64,000 nucleotides of DNA from contig JBHIYN010000001.1 of the NCBI GenBank assembly GCA_041984235.1, positions 310,001 through 374,000 of the forward strand. The letters are read 5' to 3'. This document shows positions 16,158 through 25,900 of the stretch, in pieces (the stretch's first letter is position 1; each line of letters opens with the position of its first letter). The position numbers were made by a program, and so were the translations under genes. The notes beneath the pieces were generated by a model. The model was not told the origin of the DNA, did not search any database, and saw nothing but the letters and a program-made list of their open reading frames with translations. Source of the DNA: JBHIYN01 sp041984235 (GTDB lineage: Bacteria; Pseudomonadota; Gammaproteobacteria; Ga0077536).

Positions 16158-18377
16158 TCAGGCGTCGAGGTGGATGCCGCTGAGCGCGGCCCGCGCGTGA
16201 CCGATCACGATGGCGTCCGCGTAGCCGAGCGTATGCAGCGCCTGCACGCAGTCCGCCGCACGCGCGCCGGGTACCGCGGCAAGCAGGCCGCCGGCGGTCT
16301 GCGGATCGAAGGCCAGCGCATAGCGCGGTGTCGCGGTCAGCGCGGGCGTGCTGCTGACGTGGCGCTCGGCGCGCCGGTTCTCCGGCTGCAGCGAGCTCAG
16401 GATGGCGCGCGCGGCGAGCGCCTCGGCGCCGGCGTAGAGCGGCAGGCTGGCGAGCGAGAGCTCGGCCCCGCAAGCGCCGCCGTCGAGCATCTCCCACAGG
16501 TGGCCGACCAGGCCGAAGCCGGTGACGTCGGTCATGGCGTGCACACCATGGGCGACGAAGCACTGCGCTGCCGCGCCTTTCGAGCTCACCATGGCGGCGA
16601 GCGCGGCATCGATCCAGCGTGCGCGTGCCGCGCCGCGCATGGCGCCCGCGAACAGCGCGCCGCTGCCGAGCGCCTGGGTCAGGATCAGGGCGTCGCCGTC
16701 GCGCACGCCGCGCTTGGGCACCAGCGCATCCTCGGCGACGTGGCCGTTGATGGCGAAGCCGAGCGCGAGCTCCGGGCCTTCGCCGGTGTGCCCGCCGACC
16801 AGCAGCGTGTCGGCGGCGGTGAACACCTGTAGCGCGCCGCGCATGACCTGCACCAGGTCGTCGCGCATGCGCGCCGCGCTGGCGAAGGGCAGGGTGACGA
16901 TGGCGAGTGCGGTCTGCGGCGTTGCGCCCATGGCATGGATGTCGGACAGGCCGTGTTGCGCGGCGACGCGGCCGAGCATCCACGGATCGTCGATGAAGCT
17001 GCGGAAGGCATCCACGCTGTGCACGGCGAGACGCCCCGGCGGTACCCGTACCACGGCGGCATCGTCGGCCTGGGCGAGACCGACGACGACGTCCTCGCGC
17101 GTGCCGGGCGCGAGCGTCGCGAGCGCCTCGTGCAGCACCTCCGCGCCGATCTTGGAGCCGCAGCCGCCGCAGCGCATGGCGTCGGCCAGCGCGTCGTCGT
17201 CATCGTCGCCCGTGGTTTCTTCCATCTGCGGCAGCTCGCCGTAACGGCGCATGAAGCGGCGATCGATGTGATCCTTCCAGCGCCACACCCAGCGCCCGGC
17301 GAATGCGAACGGCCCGCGTGAGGCGACCGCGTAACGATCGCCGGTCGAGATCAGAGACAGGAAGCGGTGCTGCGGGGTGAACGGGCGCAGCGGCTCGCCG
17401 CGCGCGGCGCGGCGCAGGTTGTCGGCCAGCGGCGGTCCCTGGCGCACCGCGAACACGCCGGCCTTGGGACGCGGATGCGGCTCGACCGTGGCGATGTCAC
17501 CGGCCGCGAACACGCCCGCGCAGCCGACCGACTGCAGGCAGGCGTCGACGCGCACGAAGCCGCTGTCGTCGACCGCGAGTCCGCTCGCGCGCGGCCAGTC
17601 GGGGGCGGCCGCGGTCGTAACCCACAGGATCTCGTCGAGCGCGATGGTGCGGCCGCCGGCGTCGCGCACGCTGCCCGCGGCGACCCCGGTGACGCTGAAG
17701 CCGGTGGTGACGGTGACCCCGGCGCTCTCCAGCGCACGCCGGTAGAGCGTGCGGGCGCGCGCGTTGTGTCCCGGCAGCACCTGGTCGCCGGCGGTCACCA
17801 GGTGAAAGCCGAGCCGCGCCGGATCCTGGCCGGCCGCGCGCAGCTCGCCGCACAGGCGGTGGCGCGCCGCCATCAGCAGCTCGACCCCGCCGGCGCCGCC
17901 GCCGACCACGCCCAGCGTAAGCGCGCCGTCACGCTCCAGCACGCGCGTGCGCAGCGCCTCCCAGCGATCGTTGAAGCGGCTCACCGGCTTGACCGGCACG
18001 GCGTGATCGGCGGCGCCCACTACCGCGGTGGTCGGTGCCGAACCGGTGTCGATGCTGAGCAGATCGTAGCTCATCGGCGGGCGTTCACGGCACTGCACCT
18101 CGCGCCGCAGCAGGTCGATGCCGACGGCCTCGTCGTGGTAGAGCCGCGCGTTGGCGAAGCGCGCCAGCGGTGCGAGGTCGATGTGCGCCTCGTCGTAGCT
18201 GTAATGCCCGGCGATGAGGCCCGGCAGCATGCCGGAGTAGGGCGTGTGCACCTCGCGGCTGATCACGGTCAGGCGCACGCCGGGCTCGGGCCGCATGCCG
18301 AAACGCCTGAGCACCTCGACGTGCGCATGACCGCCGCCGACGAGGACGATGTCCTGCTTCACCGGTGTGCTGTGCAT
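16158..18377 (-). CDS. selD: Selenide, water dikinase fused to an N-terminal NADH-dehydrogenase-like domain
   Basis: A 739-residue fusion. Residues about 1-375 are an FAD/NAD(P) oxidoreductase of the NDH-2/sulfide-quinone type (VLVGGGHAHVEVLRR at the start, VVGGGAGGVELLMA near 157-170, FAAGDIATV near 290-297). Residues about 395-739 are SelD, which makes selenophosphate from selenide and ATP. The SelD active-site segment GGCGSKIG has Cys406 and Lys409, equal to the catalytic Cys17 and Lys20 of E. coli SelD; Cys19 is Ser. Such fusions are known; the oxidoreductase half may supply or reduce selenium species. It provides the donor for both UGA-containing genes in the window. selA, selB and selC are not in the window. 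Confidence 0.95.
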   Translation of the reverse strand: MHSTPVKQDIVLVGGGHAHVEVLRRFGMRPEPGVRLTVISREVHTPYSGMLPGLIAGHYSYDEAHIDLAPLARFANARLYHDEAVGIDLLRREVQCRERPPMSYDLLSIDTGSAPTTAVVGAADHAVPVKPVSRFNDRWEALRTRVLERDGALTLGVVGGGAGGVELLMAARHRLCGELRAAGQDPARLGFHLVTAGDQVLPGHNARARTLYRRALESAGVTVTTGFSVTGVAAGSVRDAGGRTIALDEILWVTTAAAPDWPRASGLAVDDSGFVRVDACLQSVGCAGVFAAGDIATVEPHPRPKAGVFAVRQGPPLADNLRRAARGEPLRPFTPQHRFLSLISTGDRYAVASRGPFAFAGRWVWRWKDHIDRRFMRRYGELPQMEETTGDDDDDALADAMRCGGCGSKIGAEVLHEALATLAPGTREDVVVGLAQADDAAVVRVPPGRLAVHSVDAFRSFIDDPWMLGRVAAQHGLSDIHAMGATPQTALAIVTLPFASAARMRDDLVQVMRGALQVFTAADTLLVGGHTGEGPELALGFAINGHVAEDALVPKRGVRDGDALILTQALGSGALFAGAMRGAARARWIDAALAAMVSSKGAAAQCFVAHGVHAMTDVTGFGLVGHLWEMLDGGACGAELSLASLPLYAGAEALAARAILSSLQPENRRAERHVSSTPALTATPRYALAFDPQTAGGLLAAVPGARAADCVQALHTLGYADAIVIGHARAALSGIHLDA

Positions 18378-18494
18378 GGCGTGATCAGGGGACCGCGGGG
18401 AGGCGGCGCGCGACGGGGCTCGGCGTCATGCGCACAGCATATCGGCTTCGTCAGGGGGCGGCACCCGCGGCGGGCGGGCGGCGCCGCGACCGGG

Positions 18495-19130
18495 TCAGGC
18501 GCGGCGCAGGATCTTCGGATCGGTATGCGGCCGGCTCCAGTCCTCGCCGCCGGTCTCGGCCGGGTTGTTCTCGAGCAGGCCGGCGGCCTCGATCTCGGTC
18601 AGCGCCTCGCGCGTGAACTCCGCGCCCGGCGCGTCGCCGGAGATGACGAACATCAGCACCGAGTACGCGTCGGCCGGGCCGTCGGTGATGTTCTCGAAGC
18701 GGCGGATCATGCCGGGCGGGAAGGAGATCACGTCGAGCGGATCGAGGTCGGCGTGGTCGACGCTGCCGTCTTCGTTCTCCCAGCTCGCACGCCAGCGCCC
18801 GGTCATGCAGATGAAGGTCTCGTTGGTGTCGTGGTTGTGCATCATCGGGCCCTTGCCCGGCAGCGCCTCGCAGTAGCCGAGGTTGAACCCTTCGGAGATC
18901 TTGACCGAGGACATGCGCGCCGCCTTCGCACCGACCGGCGAGACGATACCCTCGCTCTCGGTGGCCGGCGGCTGGAAGCCGATGACGTTGTACAGGATGC
19001 GCTCGGCGCTCGGCATGTGGCTGTCGACCAGGCCGCCGTCGAAGCCCTTGAGATCCTTGAAGCGCGCGATGCGCTGCTCCATTTCGGCGCGGCTGAGGTA
19101 GCGGCGCGGGATGCGTTCTTCGAAAGCCAT
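18495..19130 (-). CDS. Cupin-domain protein
   Basis: A 211-residue protein with a central cupin: GPMMHNHDTNETFICMTGRW (about residues 88-107) gives the metal histidines and glutamate, and PLDVISFPPGMIRRFENI the second motif. It could be a small dioxygenase-like or sensor protein; metal and substrate are not evident. The long N-terminal part (about 1-75) is not recognised. ATG 19130 has GGGAGAACCGC upstream. It is a stand-alone gene between selD and a desaturase on the same strand. Confidence 0.78.
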   Translation of the reverse strand: MAFEERIPRRYLSRAEMEQRIARFKDLKGFDGGLVDSHMPSAERILYNVIGFQPPATESEGIVSPVGAKAARMSSVKISEGFNLGYCEALPGKGPMMHNHDTNETFICMTGRWRASWENEDGSVDHADLDPLDVISFPPGMIRRFENITDGPADAYSVLMFVISGDAPGAEFTREALTEIEAAGLLENNPAETGGEDWSRPHTDPKILRRA

Positions 19131-19171
19131 GATGCGGTTCTCCCTCGATCTGGCGCGGGCCGGGCGCCCGA

Positions 19172-20128
19172 TTATACCGGCTCCGGATCGCAGCTCGGCA
19201 GGTTGCGCGCGGCGATCACGTTGCGATGCAGCGCGACGTAGCCCGGCACGAACGATTCCAGGCGATCGGCGATCTCGCGATGCGCGCCGGGCAGGTGATG
19301 CCACGGGATCCCCGGCCACGCGTGGTGCTCGGCGTGGTAGTTCATGTTCCACAGCCAGAAGCGGACGAAGGGATTAGTCGTGACGGTGCGCGTGCGCGCG
19401 AGGATGCTGCCCTCGTGCGGCAGCCCGGTGTGCTCGGCGAAGATCCACAGGCCCTGGAAGACGTGTGTGAACCAGGCCGCGAACAGCAGCCAGCCGCCGC
19501 CCGGGATCCACAGCAGCGCGGCGATCACGAACGCCACCCACAGCGCCAGCAGCACGCGGCACTCGCGTACCAGGCCGGCGCGATCACGGATGTGCGGCGC
19601 CCAGCGCGCGAAGGATTCCCATTCGCTCTCGGGCTTGAAGCAGAAGCCGAGCAGCGGGCGTACCTTCAGCTTGATCAGGCCCCAGCCGGTCGCCGCCGTC
19701 AGCCAGTTGCGCCAGCCGGTCGGCCAGCCGGCGTAGCGCGGATCGTCGAGCAGCTCGGGATCCTTTTCCGGGTCCTGCGTATGCCGATGGTGCTCGAAGT
19801 GAAAGGTGCGATAGACCGCCGGCGACATCAGGAAGGGGATGCCGGTCAGCCAGGCGCAGGCGCGGTTGGCCGCCGGGGTGGCGAAAGCGGTCTGGTGCGT
19901 GCACTCGTGAAACGGCGCGAACAGGCCTGACCACACCCAGGCCAGCGCAACGGCGAGCGGCAGCTCGAGCACCGGCGCACCGGCGCAGGCGACGATGGCG
20001 GCGATGAGCAGGCCGAAGGCGCCCAGGTGCAGGAACAGGCGCACGGCACTGGGTAGGTCGCGGCGCTGCTGCAGGGCCCGCAGGGTGTCCAGGTCGAGCA
20101 GCGGGCGGGTTTCGAATTGTTCGTCCAT
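19172..20128 (-). CDS. Membrane fatty acid desaturase/hydroxylase
   Basis: A 318-residue integral membrane di-iron enzyme with three histidine boxes: HECTHQT (about residues 74-80), HFEHHRHTQ (about 110-118) and NYHAEHHAWPG (about 266-276). Two to three hydrophobic hairpins surround them. The family includes acyl desaturases, beta-carotene ketolases/hydroxylases and related enzymes; the HxxxH-HxxHH-HxxHH spacing fits desaturases, and carotenoid enzymes remain possible. A CGGGGACC ribosome site precedes ATG 20128. Confidence 0.82.
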   Translation of the reverse strand: MDEQFETRPLLDLDTLRALQQRRDLPSAVRLFLHLGAFGLLIAAIVACAGAPVLELPLAVALAWVWSGLFAPFHECTHQTAFATPAANRACAWLTGIPFLMSPAVYRTFHFEHHRHTQDPEKDPELLDDPRYAGWPTGWRNWLTAATGWGLIKLKVRPLLGFCFKPESEWESFARWAPHIRDRAGLVRECRVLLALWVAFVIAALLWIPGGGWLLFAAWFTHVFQGLWIFAEHTGLPHEGSILARTRTVTTNPFVRFWLWNMNYHAEHHAWPGIPWHHLPGAHREIADRLESFVPGYVALHRNVIAARNLPSCDPEPV

Positions 20129-20242
20129 CGCGGTCCCCGGCGCGCGAGAGCGTGCCCGCATCATAGCACCGGCCGTTGCTGCGGCCGGGGCGGCGGGGGT
20201 CGTAGAATAGCGGCCCCTGAACCTGGACCACGGAGACCGGCC

Positions 20243-21103
20243 ATGGCCGTGTGTGACACGCTGTCGATCGCGCCCGCCGCTGGCGGCTTCGGCGCCTGCG
20301 TGCGCGGCATCGACCTGGCCGCCACGCTGACGCCGGTCGACGCCGATGCCATCCGCGATGCGCTCGCGCAGCATGGCGTGCTCAGCTTTCCGGGCCAGGA
20401 TCTCGACCCGGGTGCGCTGGAGCGTCTCGGCGCGCGCCTCGGCGAGTTCGGCGACGATCCCTTCGTCACGCCCATGGACGGCCACGCACACGTCATCGAG
20501 GTGCGCCGCGAGGCAGCCGAGACCGCGCCCGTGTTCGGCAGCCACTGGCACTCGGACTGGAGCTTCCAGGCCTGTCCACCGGGCGCGACCCTGCTCTACG
20601 GCGCGGAAGTGCCGCCGCGTGGCGGTGACACCGTGTTCGCCGATGCCAGCCGCGCCTACGAGGCACTGTCGCCGACCTTCAGGCGCGTGCTCGATTCGCT
20701 AGAGGCGGTACATTCGGCGCGCGCCTCGTACGGGCCGCGCGGCCTGTTCGCGCGTGATGACGCCAGCCGCTCCATGCGCATCGTGGTCTCGCCGGACGCC
20801 GAGCGCAGCGTGACTCATCCGCTGGTGCGCCGGCATCCGCTCTCAGGGCGCCGTGCGCTGTTCGTCAATCACGTGTACACGATCGCGATTGCCGGCATGC
20901 ATGCCGCGGAGAGCCGCGCGCTGCTCGAGTTCCTGTTCCGCCACCTGACCCGCCCGGAGTTCCGCTTCCGCCATCGCTGGCAGCCGCGCACCCTGCTCAT
21001 GTGGGACAACCGCAGCGTGGTGCACTACGCCGAAGGCGGTTACGAAGGACACCGGCGGGTGATGTACCGCACCACCCTGGCCGGCGAGCAGCCGTCGCTT
21101 TGA
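20243..21103 (+). CDS. TauD/TfdA-family Fe(II)/2-oxoglutarate dioxygenase
   Basis: A 286-residue oxygenase. The iron ligands are in SHWHSDWSF (HxD, near residues 100-106) and the distal histidine in SVVHYAEGGYEGHRRVMYRTTLAG, where the arginine binds 2-oxoglutarate. T-D-x-R-x-x-L and L-M-W-D-N-R are the usual flanks. The family hydroxylates small acids such as taurine, 2,4-D and alpha-hydroxy acids; the substrate here is unknown. CGGAGACC precedes ATG 20243. It stands alone before tamA. Confidence 0.9.
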   Translation: MAVCDTLSIAPAAGGFGACVRGIDLAATLTPVDADAIRDALAQHGVLSFPGQDLDPGALERLGARLGEFGDDPFVTPMDGHAHVIEVRREAAETAPVFGSHWHSDWSFQACPPGATLLYGAEVPPRGGDTVFADASRAYEALSPTFRRVLDSLEAVHSARASYGPRGLFARDDASRSMRIVVSPDAERSVTHPLVRRHPLSGRRALFVNHVYTIAIAGMHAAESRALLEFLFRHLTRPEFRFRHRWQPRTLLMWDNRSVVHYAEGGYEGHRRVMYRTTLAGEQPSL

Positions 21104-21205
21104 GCGCGCCGTTGGTCTTCCTGCGCATGCGTCACCTGCATCGCTCCCCAACCGCGGCCCTGCCGTTACGCCGATCGTGCCGCTGACGCGGCGCCCGCAG
21201 CCACC

Positions 21206-22996
21206 ATGACCCGTCGCGCCCCGCGTTTGCTGCTGCTCGTGCCCGTGCTCATGCTCACGGCCTGTGGCTACCTGCCGTTCGGCAAGGGCAACGGCGAGGA
21301 CGACGCGACCGCGCGCCAGCGGCCGCTGATCCCGGTCACCGTGGTCGGCGTGGAGGGCGACGTGGCGGCCAACGTCCATGCTCACGTCTCGCTCGCCTCG
21401 CGGCCCTGCGACACCGGGCGCGCCTACCTGCGCGCGCTCGAGCGGCGCGCCGCCGAAGAGGCGCTGACCGCGCTGCGTGCTTACGGGTATTACCGTGCCG
21501 AGGTTGCGGTCGAGGTCAGCACCGGCGAGGACTGCGCGGCGGCGACGGTGCGCGTCGCGCCCGGACCGCGCGTGACGCTGCGCCAGGTCGAGGTCGAGAT
21601 TGCCGGCGCAGCGCGCGACGACCGTGGCTTCACCCGCGCGGCCGAGCGCCACGCGCTGCACGCCGGCGCGCCGCTCAGCCACGCCGACTACGAGGCGGCC
21701 AAGAGCCTGCTCGAAACCCTCGCCCTGGAGCGCGGCTACCTGCAGGGACGCTTCACCCGCAGTTCGTTGCGGGTGGACCCGGCGGCGGGTCAGGCCGACG
21801 TGCGCATCACCTACGACAGCGGACCGCGCTTCAGCGTCGGCGAGGTGCGCATCCTGCAGGAGCCGGTGGTGGTGGAAGAGACGCTGATCCGGCGCTTCAT
21901 CGAGGTCGAGCCGGGCGCGCCCTACGACGCCGGCATCGTTTCGCGCATCTACGCCGCGCTCTCCGGCAGCGAGTATTTCGACGCGGTCGAGGTGCGGCCG
22001 CTGGTCTCGCGCCCGGAGCAGCTCAGTATCCCGATCGAGATCACGCTCAGCGCGCGCAAGCGGCACAAGTACTCGGCCGGGGTGGGCGCCTCCACCGACG
22101 AAGGCATTCGCACGCGCTTCAACTACGTCAACCGCCGCGTCAACACGCTCGGCCACCGTATCAAGGCGGAGCTGCGCGCCTCGCTGATCGAGCAGCGTCT
22201 GTCCGGCGAGTACCAGATTCCGCGCGCGCACCCGAGTGACGAATGGCTGAGCCTGCAGGCCGGCGTGCGCCGCGAGGACATCGACACCTTCGAGACCATC
22301 GAGTCGCGCGTCGGCGTGTCGGAGACCAAGCGCCGTCCGTGGGGCTGGATGGAGACGCGCTTCGTCAATCTCAACCACCAGTCGTTCGACATCGCCGACG
22401 ACAGTCGCGCGACCACCCTGGTGATCCCCGGCCTGCGCTGGAACAAGACCGTGGCCGACGACCCGCTGCGCCCGCGGCGCGGCTACTCGCTCGACTTCGA
22501 AGTGCGCGGCTCGGCCGACTTCCTGATCTCCGACGTCGACTTCGCGCGCGCGCTGCTGTCGGCGAGCGCGGTCTACGGCCTGCCGGCCGGCCTGCGCCTG
22601 CTCACCCGCGCGGATGCCGGCGCGAGCTGGGTCGCCGCGTTCGGCGACCTGCCGCCCTCGGAGCGCTTCTTCGCCGGCGGCGACGTCAGCATCCGCGGTT
22701 ACGCCTTCGAGGACCTGGGCCCGGAGAACGACGACGGCGAAGTCATCGGCGGCCAGTACCTCGGCGTCGCCAGCCTCGAGCTCGAGAAGGCGATCGGCGA
22801 GCGCTGGGGTATCGCCGCCTTCGCCGACGCGGGCAATGCCTTCGGCGGTGACGGCCATGCCACCGGCATCAAGGTCGGTGTCGGCGCCGGGGTGCGCTGG
22901 CATTCGCCGATCGGGCCGGTGCGCGTCGACCTCGCCCACCCGCTGGATGACGACACGGTGCTGCGCCTGCACCTGCGCATCGGGCCCGACCTGTGA
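21206..22996 (+). CDS. tamA: Autotransporter assembly factor TamA (BamA family), with lipobox
   Basis: A 596-residue outer-membrane protein: signal region, about three POTRA domains (residues ~40-270, including GYYRAEVAVEV, LQGRFTRSSLRVD and GPRFSVGEVRI) and a 16-strand barrel (about 270-596) with the barrel motif VSIRGYAFEDLGP and terminal aromatic/L strand. With TamB it helps insert outer-membrane proteins and move lipids across the envelope. The N-terminal MLTAC at residues 16-20 is a lipoprotein signal, unlike the usual TamA signal peptide. Its stop overlaps the tamB start by one base. Confidence 0.93.
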   Translation: MTRRAPRLLLLVPVLMLTACGYLPFGKGNGEDDATARQRPLIPVTVVGVEGDVAANVHAHVSLASRPCDTGRAYLRALERRAAEEALTALRAYGYYRAEVAVEVSTGEDCAAATVRVAPGPRVTLRQVEVEIAGAARDDRGFTRAAERHALHAGAPLSHADYEAAKSLLETLALERGYLQGRFTRSSLRVDPAAGQADVRITYDSGPRFSVGEVRILQEPVVVEETLIRRFIEVEPGAPYDAGIVSRIYAALSGSEYFDAVEVRPLVSRPEQLSIPIEITLSARKRHKYSAGVGASTDEGIRTRFNYVNRRVNTLGHRIKAELRASLIEQRLSGEYQIPRAHPSDEWLSLQAGVRREDIDTFETIESRVGVSETKRRPWGWMETRFVNLNHQSFDIADDSRATTLVIPGLRWNKTVADDPLRPRRGYSLDFEVRGSADFLISDVDFARALLSASAVYGLPAGLRLLTRADAGASWVAAFGDLPPSERFFAGGDVSIRGYAFEDLGPENDDGEVIGGQYLGVASLELEKAIGERWGIAAFADAGNAFGGDGHATGIKVGVGAGVRWHSPIGPVRVDLAHPLDDDTVLRLHLRIGPDL

Positions 22997-25900
22997 TGCG
23001 TGCGCGGACCGCGGTGCGCCTCGCGGCGCTGGCCCTGCTGCTGGCCGTGGCGCTGCTCGCCGCGCTGGTGCTCGGCGCGCTCACCACCGAGCGCGGCGCG
23101 CGCACGGCCGTGGCGCTGGCCGCGCGCCTGGTGCCCGGGCGGCTGGCGGTGGAGCACGTCGAGGGCACGCTGGCGCGGCGCCTGTCGCTGGGCGGCGTGC
23201 ACCTGTCGCTGGACGATTTCGAGTTCGACGCCGGCGAGGTGCGCCTGGCGTGGCGGCCGCGCGCGCTCGCCCGCGGCGAGGTGCACGTGGTCGAGCTCGT
23301 GCTCGACACCGTCGCCGTCGCCCTGCCAGCCGCGGACGAGGAGACAGCGGCGCCGCCGCCGCGTTACCCGGACCTGCCTCTCGGCCTGCGTATCGATCAC
23401 GCCGCGGCCACCGACGTGGTGCTGCGCCAGGGCGAGGCCGAGTACGTGGTCGGCCGGGTCGCCATGAACGGTGTCGCCGACCGCCACCAGCTGCGCGTGA
23501 CCGCGTTCGAGCTCGACATGGCCCCGCACGCAGTGCGCGGCGGCGCGGTGGTGGAGAACGTCGAGCCGCCGCACGTGACATTGGACCTGGAGCTCGCCAC
23601 GCGCGCCGCGGAGCGGCCGCTGGACGTGCACCTGGCCGCCTCCGGTACGGCCGAGGCCTTGCTCGCCGACATCACCCTCCGTGGCGACCTCGCGGCCACG
23701 GTGACGGTCGAGCTCGACCTGCTCGCCGATCCGCCGCGCTTCGACGGCCGCGCGCGCCTCGCCGCGTTCGAGCCGGCCGCGGACGTGCGCCTGGGACCGC
23801 TGTCGATCAGCACGCGCGGCGACGCCGGCGCGGTGCAGGCGCGCGTGCAGGGCGCGCTCGTGGTTGCCGGGCAGCCGCCGCGCGAGGTCACGCTCGACAC
23901 CCGCGTCAGCGTCACCGGCGACGCACCGCTGGCGCTCGACGGTGAGCTTTCCTGGCAGGCAACGGCCGCCGCGCCGGCGACCTGGCCGCGGCTCGCCGGT
24001 CGCGCGCGTTTCGCCTGGGCCGATCAATCGCTGACCCTGGAGCACGTCTCCGAGGCGCCCGTCGCCAGCACGCTGGACGTGAAGGCCGGCGGCCTCGACG
24101 GTACGCCGCGCCTCGCCGGCCGCCTGCTGCTGGAAACCCTGGACCTGCAGCCGGTGATGGCCGAGCCGCTGATGCTGGAGCGCGCGCAGATCGAATTCGA
24201 CGGGCCGGCAGACGACCTGGCACTGCGGCTCGCGGCGAGCGCGACGCACCCGCGCGCAGGCGCGCTGGCGCTGGACGGCAACGGCCGGCTCGGCCGCGAG
24301 CGCTTCACCCTGGACGCGCTCGACGCTCGGCTGCTCGGCGGCACGCTCCGCGCCCGCGGTGACGGTACGCTCGGCGAGCAGGCCCGCGCGCGCATCGAGC
24401 TGACTGGCGACGGGCTCAACCTGGCGCGCCTGGTGCCGGAGTTGGAGACCCGTCTCACCCTCGGCGGCGTGCTACAACTGGAGAGCGCGGCCGACGGGCC
24501 GCGCGTCGCCTTCGATCTCGAACGCCTGAGCGGCGCATGGCGCGGCGCCGCGCTCAGCGCGCGCGGCGCCTTCAGCCACGGCGGCGGACGCAGCGCGGTC
24601 GAGCGCCTGCACGCCGAGCTGGCCGACAACGTGCTCGATCTCGACGGCACCCTGACCGCGGACGCCGTTGCCGCGCGCTTCACCCTGCATGCGGCCGATC
24701 TCGGCCTGCTCGCGCCCGGTCTCGGCGGCGTGCTCGACGCGCGCGGCAGCGTCAGCGGACGGCCGCGGGCGCCGGCGCTGGCCGCCAGCGTGAGCGGGCG
24801 CGGACTGCGCTTCGCCGACCTGCGCATCGCGAACGTCGACGGCGCGGTCGATCTCGACAGCGGGCAGGACGTCGCCGCGCACGTCGCGCTGACGGCCGAT
24901 GGCATCGAGGGTGTCGGCGCCGATCCGGGTCGCGCTACGCTCGCATTGGACGGCACCACCGGCGCGCACGGCATCCGCCTCGACTACAACGCCGGGCCCT
25001 ACCAGGTGCAGGCGCAGGCGCGCGGCCGCTATGCCGGGGAGGCCTGGGACGGCGCCCTGGAGGAGGTCGTGCTGGAGCTGGAGACGCTGGGGCGCTGGAC
25101 CACCACGGATGCCGCACCCGTGCATTACGACGCGCGCGGGGTGAGCCTCGGCCGCGTGTGCCTGGCGGGCGCGGAGGGCGACGTGTGCGTCGCGTTGCCG
25201 GCGTGGTCGGCGAGCGACGGCAACGCCGAGCTCGAAGCACGTGGCCTGCCCCTCGCGCTCGCCGCCGACTACCTGCCGCAGACGCTCACCGTGGGCGGCC
25301 GGCTGGACGCGCGCGCCTCGCTCGAACGCCGCGCGGGCACGCTGCTCGCGACCGGCAACGCCGCCCTGGCCGGCGCCAGCCTGACCCTGGACACCGGCGA
25401 GGAGGACGTCGAGACGATCGCCGTGCGCGGCGCGACCGTCGACCTCGTGTTGGACGCCGAGCAGGCCACGCTGATCGCGCATGCCGACGTCGCCGACTGG
25501 TTCGGTCTCGACGGCGAGATCACCCTGGGGCGCGGGGACGAGCAGACCCTCGCCGGCCGCCTGCGCGCACGCTCCGAGGATCTCGGCTGGCTGGCCGAGT
25601 TCGTGCCGGTACTGGCCGGCAGTGACGCGCGCATGGCGCTGGACGCGCGGCTCGGCGGCACGCGGGCAGCGCCCGCGGTGGAAGCCAAGCTCGACATGAC
25701 CGGCGGCGCGCTGGTCTTCCCGGACAGCGGCGCGCGCGTCTCCACGCTGACCCTGGACCTGCGCAACCGCGGCGAGGACGAACTGGTGCTGACCGGTGCG
25801 GTGGGCGCCGCCGGCGAGGGCGGCCGCGGCCTGCTGCGCCTCGACGGCAGTGTCGGCCTCGACAGCGCGCGTGGCTGGCCGGGCCGCCTGCACGCTGCCG

